From Janthinobacterium rivuli (GTDB lineage Bacteria > Pseudomonadota > Gammaproteobacteria > Burkholderiales > Burkholderiaceae_D): 64,000 nucleotides of DNA. A program made the position numbers and the translations under genes. How positions within the stretch are numbered: the stretch's first letter is position 1; every line of letters begins with the position of its first letter. The stretch covers positions 868,001-932,000 of the forward strand of contig NZ_CP121464.1 in NCBI RefSeq assembly GCF_029690045.1, given 5' to 3'. The notes below the pieces were generated by a model. It was not told where the DNA came from and made no database searches. It worked only from the letters and a program-made list of their open reading frames with translations. Shown in pieces: positions 59,442 to 64,000 of the stretch.

Positions 59442-60245
59442 GTAAGCCTGTTCGATGCGCGCCTGCTGGCCGCTATGGCGCAGGGCCAGCAGGGCGGCAT
59501 TCATCTGCGCGATGAAATCGTCCTTGTAAGCCGGCGTGTTGCGCGCGCTGTAGGCGATATAGGTGGCTTCGGACGACAGTTCCAGCACTTCATGCAGGGC
59601 GAAGCCGTAAGTGGCCAGTTCACCCTGCAGCTGGCGCGCCGTGTGGCGCGCCGCGCCGCGGTCGCTGGCGTAGCAATCGATGCGCCGCAAGGCCAGTTTT
59701 TTCAGATTGGCTTCATTCCCCTTGGCCGCTTCCAGGTGCAGCAGTCCTTCGCGGGCTGGCGCCATCAGTTTTTCCGACAGCAGAAAACCCGTATTGACGC
59801 CGATGGTCAGGCCGGCAAAGTCGGCGGGAAACCGCGTGCGCGGCGTGCGCATGACGGCCTCATGGCAAAACAGGACCACCGATTCACGGTATAGCACGGC
59901 TGAATACGGTTGCACGTACGAGCGTTCCGTTTTGCGTCCGGGCGGAAACAGGCCAAAAACCTGGCCCTTTTCCAGCGCGTCGAGTCCCCGTTTCCATGGG
60001 CGCGGCTGCAGTTCCAGCCGGTAGTCTGGCATCGACATGGCCGCCTGGCGCAGGATGTCGACATACATGCCCTTGAAGACGCCGTTTTCCACATAGCTGT
60101 ACGGTGCATAGTCGTCGTCGCCGTACAGAATGACGGTTTGCGGCGCGGCATGGCCGATGCCCGGTGGCGCCATCGCGCAGGCGGCGGCCAACAGGCAGGC
60201 GCCGGCGCGGCGCAGGTCAATTTTGCATATCATCCTGACAAGCAT
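59433..60245 (-). CDS. Periplasmic substrate-binding protein (SBP_bac_3 type)
   Basis: This 270-residue secreted protein has a signal peptide (LRRAGACLLAAACAMAPPG) and an amino-acid-binding-protein fold: LYGDDDYAPYSYVENGVFKG, YVDILRQAAMSMPDY, then the hinge region TIGVNTGFLLSEKLM. Cysteines at FCHEAV and IDCYAS may form a disulfide. There is no ABC transporter beside it, so it may work as a stand-alone sensor or enzyme, as many orphan members do. ATG 60233 is an alternative start. Confidence 0.78.
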   Translation of the reverse strand: MLVRMICKIDLRRAGACLLAAACAMAPPGIGHAAPQTVILYGDDDYAPYSYVENGVFKGMYVDILRQAAMSMPDYRLELQPRPWKRGLDALEKGQVFGLFPPGRKTERSYVQPYSAVLYRESVVLFCHEAVMRTPRTRFPADFAGLTIGVNTGFLLSEKLMAPAREGLLHLEAAKGNEANLKKLALRRIDCYASDRGAARHTARQLQGELATYGFALHEVLELSSEATYIAYSARNTPAYKDDFIAQMNAALLALRHSGQQARIEQAYLR

Positions 60246-60274
60246 ACAGGATGACGAGCAGAATGTATCGCGTC

Positions 60275-60718
60275 TCAGTCGATCCAGTTCACCTGTGGGA
60301 ACTTGCTGCCGAAATCTTCCGGCATGGGCACGACTTGGCTGCGTTTGTAGTTGAAGAAGACAAAGCCGGACTTGGCCATGGCGATCAGAGTGTTGTCGCG
60401 CGGGCGCGTGATGCGAAAGGTAATGTCGCCGCCATACTTGTTGAAATCCATGACGCCCACTTCGAACAGCAGCTGATCGCGCGCATGGGCTTCGGCGCGG
60501 TAGGTGGTGGCCAGGTCGGTGACGATGATGCCGGTGCCGTCCGCTTCGATGTCGCGCACGCCGTATTCGAACAGGAAGCGGGCGCGTGCTTCGGAAATCA
60601 TGGAAATCATGGAATCGTTGCCGAGATGGTTGCCGGCGTTGATGTCGGTCGTGCGTACCGTCAGTTGCGAGGAATAGCAGTACTGGTCTTCAGGAAATTC
60701 AAGTTTCAAACGGGCCAT
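60275..60718 (-). CDS. Hotdog-fold acyl-CoA thioesterase
   Basis: This 147-residue 4HBT/YbgC-like enzyme carries TVRTTDINAGNHLGNDSMIS, where the aspartate and histidine/asparagine form the active site. The hotdog helix is ISEARARFLFEYG, followed by strands LATTYRAEAHARDQLLFEVG and SGFVFFNYKRSQ. It should hydrolyse acyl-CoA; chain length is not evident. It lies 29 bp beyond the start of the binding-protein gene on the same strand, so the two may share a transcript. Confidence 0.82.
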   Translation of the reverse strand: MARLKLEFPEDQYCYSSQLTVRTTDINAGNHLGNDSMISMISEARARFLFEYGVRDIEADGTGIIVTDLATTYRAEAHARDQLLFEVGVMDFNKYGGDITFRITRPRDNTLIAMAKSGFVFFNYKRSQVVPMPEDFGSKFPQVNWID

Positions 60719-60837
60719 GGTGTTCTCTTGGGCTGGGGCGCAGGGCGCGGCGGAAAAAATCCATTCTAGCCGGTTCCCCGCGCCCCGTCGAAAAACAGTC
60801 CCAGCCGCGTGCGCGGGGCCGCTTTACGGGGGTACGC

Positions 60838-62286
60838 TTATTTGCGCACAATCCTGTACACCTTGCCCGTGCCACTCAGCATGTACAGCTCGTTTTGCGC
60901 GTCCTGGCCAAACGACAGGATATTGCCCACGTTCGTGATGCCCCAGTCTTTCACGGCCGATGCCGTGCCATTGCTATAGCTAAAACTTTTCAGCCAGGCG
61001 CTGCAGTAGTCGGAATACAGGTATTGCCCCGCCAGTTCCGGCAAGGCCGTGCCCCGGTACACATAGCCGCCCGTGATCGAACAGCCGTTGGCCGCATCGT
61101 TGCTGTACGTGATGGCGGGCAGGACCAGCCCAGCCTGGTTGCAGCTGGCGCTGTTGTAGCACTGCGTGCCTTCCATGATATTCCAGCCATAGTTGTTGCC
61201 CGCCTGGCCCACAGGGCGCACGTCGACCTCTTCCCAGTTGGCCTGGCCCACGTCGGCGATGTACAGCAGCTGGGCCGGCACGTCGAAGGCGTAGCGCCAC
61301 GGATTGCGCAAGCCATAGGCCCAGATTTCAGGGCGCCCGCCCGCCGTGGCAAAGGGGTTGCCGGGTGGAATGGCGTACGGCTGGGCCACCGTGCTGGCGT
61401 TGACGTCCAGGCGCAGCAGTTTTCCCAAGAGTACGTTGGTGTTTTGCGCGTTGCCGGGCGGATCGCCCCCGCTGCCGCCGTCGCCCGTGCCCGCGTACAG
61501 ATAGCCGTCCGGGCCAAAGCTGAGCAAGCCGCCATAGTGATTGTTGAACGTGGGATGGGGAATCGTGATGATGTTCAGCGCGGACAGGGGATCGGCCACG
61601 TTGGCGTTGCCAGCCGACACTTGCCGCCGCTCGATGACGATATCGCCGGCCAGGTTCGTGTAGTACAGGAAGAAATAGCCGTTGCTGGCGTATTGCGGAT
61701 GAAAGGCCATCGACAGCAAGCCCCGTTCGCCGCTGGTGGTGGTGAGCGTACTGATGTCGAGGAAGGGCGTGGCCAGCAGGTTGCCGTTCTGCACCACGCG
61801 GATGCGGCCGGCCCGTTCGATAATGAACAAACGGCTGTCGCCGGGCGGCGCCGTGAGGAAGATGGGCACGCTCAAGCCGCTGGCCACTTCCTGCAGGCGC
61901 AGGGCCAGCGGTGCTGTGGCCGCGTACGTGACGGCCGCGCTGGCCGTCGCCCCCGCATTGACTTGTACCTGCTGCGTGACGGGCGTGGGCGCCAGCGTTC
62001 CCGTGCCCTGCGCCACGCTGGCGGCGCTGAGCGTGTAGGCGCCGGGCGCCAGGTCCGTGAGCGTGGTGCTCGCCGTCAGCGTCTTGCTGTACGACGCCGG
62101 TCCCGTGACCGTGACGGCGCCCGCCACGCCGGCCGGCAAGCCGCCGAGGGTGACCGTCAGGCTGCCCGTGGTGGCGCCAGGTGCAGGGTGGTGCTGGCCG
62201 CCGCCACAGGCGGCCAGCAGGGACAGGCAGCATGCCAGCAGCAGGGCCAGCCAGGGCCGGGGGAGGCGGAAAGGTAGATGGCGCAT
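60838..62286 (-). CDS. PQQ-dependent sugar dehydrogenase-like lipoprotein
   Basis: This 482-residue protein has a lipoprotein signal (LSLLAAC, lipid cysteine 27). A small beta domain follows (about 40-125, TGSLTVTLGGLPAGVAGAVT), similar to carboxypeptidase-regulatory-like modules. A six-bladed propeller of the glucose/sorbosone dehydrogenase family comes next: GERGLLSMAFHPQYASNGYF, HYGGLLSFGPDGYLYAGTGD, EIWAYGLRNPWRYAFD. Members use PQQ and calcium to oxidise sugars in the periplasm. GGAG precedes the ATG at 62284-62286. A substrate cannot be assigned. Confidence 0.85.
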   Translation of the reverse strand: MRHLPFRLPRPWLALLLACCLSLLAACGGGQHHPAPGATTGSLTVTLGGLPAGVAGAVTVTGPASYSKTLTASTTLTDLAPGAYTLSAASVAQGTGTLAPTPVTQQVQVNAGATASAAVTYAATAPLALRLQEVASGLSVPIFLTAPPGDSRLFIIERAGRIRVVQNGNLLATPFLDISTLTTTSGERGLLSMAFHPQYASNGYFFLYYTNLAGDIVIERRQVSAGNANVADPLSALNIITIPHPTFNNHYGGLLSFGPDGYLYAGTGDGGSGGDPPGNAQNTNVLLGKLLRLDVNASTVAQPYAIPPGNPFATAGGRPEIWAYGLRNPWRYAFDVPAQLLYIADVGQANWEEVDVRPVGQAGNNYGWNIMEGTQCYNSASCNQAGLVLPAITYSNDAANGCSITGGYVYRGTALPELAGQYLYSDYCSAWLKSFSYSNGTASAVKDWGITNVGNILSFGQDAQNELYMLSGTGKVYRIVRK

Positions 62287-62494
62287 GTCAGTCTCCTGCG
62301 GGAATGACGCAACGGCTGATCGAGGGGATGTGCCAAGAATGCGCGTCTTTGTGGCGGGAAGTTTGCGCTGGCGCAAACGTGCGGCGGCATCGGACAAATG
62401 CGCCGCGTTTTCAGACAAGCGCGGGGCCAGCTGTGCCACCGTGCCGGCAGCCGCCCGATAATGGCGCATCTGAAACCGAGCAGGAATGACACAC

Positions 62495-63601
62495 ATGAAA
62501 ACCAAAGCCGCGATTGCCTGGAAAGCGGGCGCCCCGTTGACCATCGAAGAAGTCGACCTGGCCGGCCCGCGCGCCGGCGAAGTGCTGGTCGAGCTGAAAG
62601 CCACGGGGATTTGCCATACCGATTACTACACCCTGTCCGGCGCCGATCCGGAAGGCATCTTCCCTGCCATTCTCGGCCATGAAGGCGCCGGCGTCGTCGT
62701 CGACGTGGGCCCGGGCGTGACGACCCTGAAAAAGGACGACCACGTCATCCCGTTGTACACGCCGGAATGCCGCCAGTGCAAGTTCTGCCTGTCGCAAAAG
62801 ACGAATCTGTGCCAGGCCATCCGTTCCACGCAGGGCCGCGGCCTGATGCCGGACGCCACCAGCCGCTTCTCGCTGAATGGCCAGCCGCTGTTCCATTACA
62901 TGGGCACGTCGACCTTTTCGAATTACATTGTCGTGCCGGAAATCGCCCTGGCCAAGATCCGCGAAGATGCGCCGTTCGACAAGGTCTGCTACATCGGCTG
63001 CGGCGTGACGACGGGCGTGGGCGCCGTCCTGTTCTCGGCCAAGGTCGAGGCGGGCGCCAACGTGGCCGTGTTCGGCCTGGGCGGCATCGGCCTGAACGTG
63101 ATCCAGGCGGCGAAAATGGTCGGCGCCGATAAAATCATCGGCATCGACATCAACCCGGCGCGCCAGGCCATCGCGCGCAAGTTCGGCATGACGCATTTTA
63201 TCAACCCGAACGAGGTGGAAAACGTCGTTGACGCCATCGTGCAACTGACGGACGGCGGCGCCGACTACAGTTTCGAATGCGTGGGCAACACGACCCTGAT
63301 GCGCCAGGCGCTCGAATGCACGCACAAGGGCTGGGGCAAGTCCTTCATCATCGGCGTGGCGGCGGCGGGCCAGGAAATTTCCACGCGGCCATTCCAGCTG
63401 GTGACGGGACGCGAATGGCGCGGTTCGGCCTTCGGCGGCGCGCGCGGACGCACGGACGTGCCGAAGATCGTCGACTGGTATATGGAAGGCAAGCTCAACA
63501 TCGACGACCTGATCACGCATCGCTTGCCGCTCGAACGCATCAATGAAGGCTTCGACCTGATGAAGAGCGGCGAATCGATCCGTTCCGTCGTGTTGTACTA
63601 A
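62495..63601 (+). CDS. frmA: S-(hydroxymethyl)glutathione dehydrogenase (class III alcohol dehydrogenase)
   Basis: This 368-residue zinc NAD-dependent enzyme oxidises the formaldehyde-glutathione adduct. Start at ATG 62495 matches the family N-terminus (MKTKAAIAWKAGAPL). The catalytic zinc ligands lie in GICHTDYYTLSG and GHEGAGVV, and the structural zinc site is CRQCKFCLSQKTNLC. The nucleotide-binding motif is VFGLGGIGLNVIQ. The later segment GVAAAGQEISTRPFQLVTGR is diagnostic for class III enzymes. No formaldehyde regulator (FrmR) or S-formylglutathione hydrolase gene follows inside the window. Confidence 0.95.
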   Translation: MKTKAAIAWKAGAPLTIEEVDLAGPRAGEVLVELKATGICHTDYYTLSGADPEGIFPAILGHEGAGVVVDVGPGVTTLKKDDHVIPLYTPECRQCKFCLSQKTNLCQAIRSTQGRGLMPDATSRFSLNGQPLFHYMGTSTFSNYIVVPEIALAKIREDAPFDKVCYIGCGVTTGVGAVLFSAKVEAGANVAVFGLGGIGLNVIQAAKMVGADKIIGIDINPARQAIARKFGMTHFINPNEVENVVDAIVQLTDGGADYSFECVGNTTLMRQALECTHKGWGKSFIIGVAAAGQEISTRPFQLVTGREWRGSAFGGARGRTDVPKIVDWYMEGKLNIDDLITHRLPLERINEGFDLMKSGESIRSVVLY

Positions 63602-63639
63602 TCTTATCGGATGTACTCATTGCGCAACACTTGACGGAC

Positions 63640-63676
63640 GGGGCAGGGCGGCACGCTGTACTTCGCTGCCTGCCCC
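63640..63676. terminator. Inverted repeat after frmA
   Basis: GGGGCAGG (63640-63647) and CCTGCCCC (63669-63676) form a perfect 8-bp stem with a 21-base loop, 39 bp after frmA. No T-run follows, so it may be a weak terminator or a regulatory hairpin. Confidence 0.35.
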
Positions 63677-63718
63677 TGCTAGTGTGAAGACATCACCGCC
63701 TTGCTTTGGGAGCCGTTC

Positions 63719-63952
63719 ATGTTTGCCACTGCCTACCTCGCCACCTTGCGCCGCATGCTGCCCGTCTTCCTCGGCGCTGCCCTGTCTTCCCTGCTGGCCT
63801 TGTGGTGGAGCAATGCCGCCAGCCTCGCCACGCCCGCCATCTGGCTGGCGCTGCTGGCCACGTATCTGCTGTGCGCACTGCTGTTTACGCCGCTGGCCCG
63901 GCAGAGCCGCCAACTGGCCGCACGCCACGTGCGTCACGGCAAGCCGCGCTGA
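63719..63952 (+). CDS. Small two-helix membrane protein
   Basis: This 77-residue protein has two hydrophobic helices (MLPVFLGAALSSLLALWW and IWLALLATYLLCALLF) and a basic C-terminal tail (ARQSRQLAARHVRHGKPR). ATG 63719 follows GGGAG at 63708-63712. A TTG at 63701 is the only alternative. No family is recognised. The basic tail would face the cytoplasm. Confidence 0.6.
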   Translation: MFATAYLATLRRMLPVFLGAALSSLLALWWSNAASLATPAIWLALLATYLLCALLFTPLARQSRQLAARHVRHGKPR

Positions 63953-63956
63953 GGTC

Positions 63957-64000
63957 CTAGCGCGCCGTGCTGGAAAAACGTTCGCGGTAGTCGCGCGGCG
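63957..64000 (-). CDS. C-terminal end of an AraC-family regulator (partial)
   Basis: The minus-strand frame ending at the TAG at 63957-63959 reads RDYRERFSSTAR. The RDYRERF string is the usual end of AraC/GlxA-type DNA-binding domains, following the SP of the last helix. The rest of the gene lies beyond the window, so this is a call from 14 codons. Confidence 0.5.
   Translation of the reverse strand, partial: PRDYRERFSSTAR

Noticed and set aside
1..64000. CRISPR arrays, tRNA, rRNA or insertion sequences
   Set aside because: No regularly spaced repeat series, no cloverleaf or rRNA segments and no transposase genes were seen. The repeats present are short palindromes and one tandem duplication.

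Overview
The window is GC-rich bacterial DNA with dense, short-spaced genes. Gene content (PhaM-type PHA granule regulator, EpsC-type serine acetyltransferase, czcICBA, TamAB, archaic chaperone-usher pilus, abundant c-di-GMP and two-component proteins) suggests a betaproteobacterium of the Oxalobacteraceae, close to Janthinobacterium, Duganella or Massilia. That placement is inference from content; there is no rRNA to confirm it. No prophage, insertion sequence, CRISPR array, tRNA or rRNA was recognised.

Layout. 1-950: the end of a TonB-dependent receptor and a convergent REC-AraC regulator. 1300-6223: an archaic (sigma/Csu-type) pilus cluster of pilin, chaperone, usher and two-domain tip protein, with a tiny pilin-like gene on the opposite strand. 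6478-13613: HxlR regulator, CHRD lipoprotein, AEC transporter, an osmC-paiB pair divergent from a MocR regulator, then tag and an mnmC with a degenerate methyltransferase half. 13842-18348: the highlight, a family 2A encapsulin (SrpI-like) sulfur nanocompartment locus with rhodanese, serine acetyltransferase, small XRE regulator, shell protein and cysteine desulfurase carrying a long disordered cargo-type N-terminus. 18506-24027: histidine kinase and REC-TPR protein, a small protein, PhaM and two DUF3108 proteins. 24251-29200: a three-gene SMC/kleisin/KITE-like (MksFEB/Jet-like) operon without the nuclease gene, followed by a DUF4424 protein and a nucleotidyltransferase. 30875-32780: small hypothetical genes. 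32950-39365: tamA-tamB. 39503-46642: queC, a fatty acid hydroxylase, an AraC regulator, a CHASE-PAS-GAF-GGDEF cyclase and small proteins. 46827-54472: czcICBA heavy-metal efflux and a MORN-repeat/C13 caspase-like protease. 54658-58434: a GAF histidine kinase convergent with a REC-DUF3369-HD-GYP protein. 58870-64000: DUF3016 protein, periplasmic binding protein, thioesterase, sugar dehydrogenase lipoprotein, glutathione-dependent formaldehyde dehydrogenase, a small membrane protein and a partial AraC regulator.

The encapsulin locus reads as one sulfur module. EpsC makes O-acetylserine for cysteine synthesis. The desulfurase, packed in the shell, takes sulfane sulfur from cysteine. The rhodanese can move sulfane sulfur. 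The XRE protein may control the locus. Two short repeat families run through the intergenic DNA. One is a REP-like palindrome (TAGGTCGGATTAG/CTAATCCGACCTA) that repeatedly overlaps gene ends and supplies their stop codons; next to czcA it is part of a perfect 81-bp duplication. The other is a GGGGTCAGACCC palindrome.
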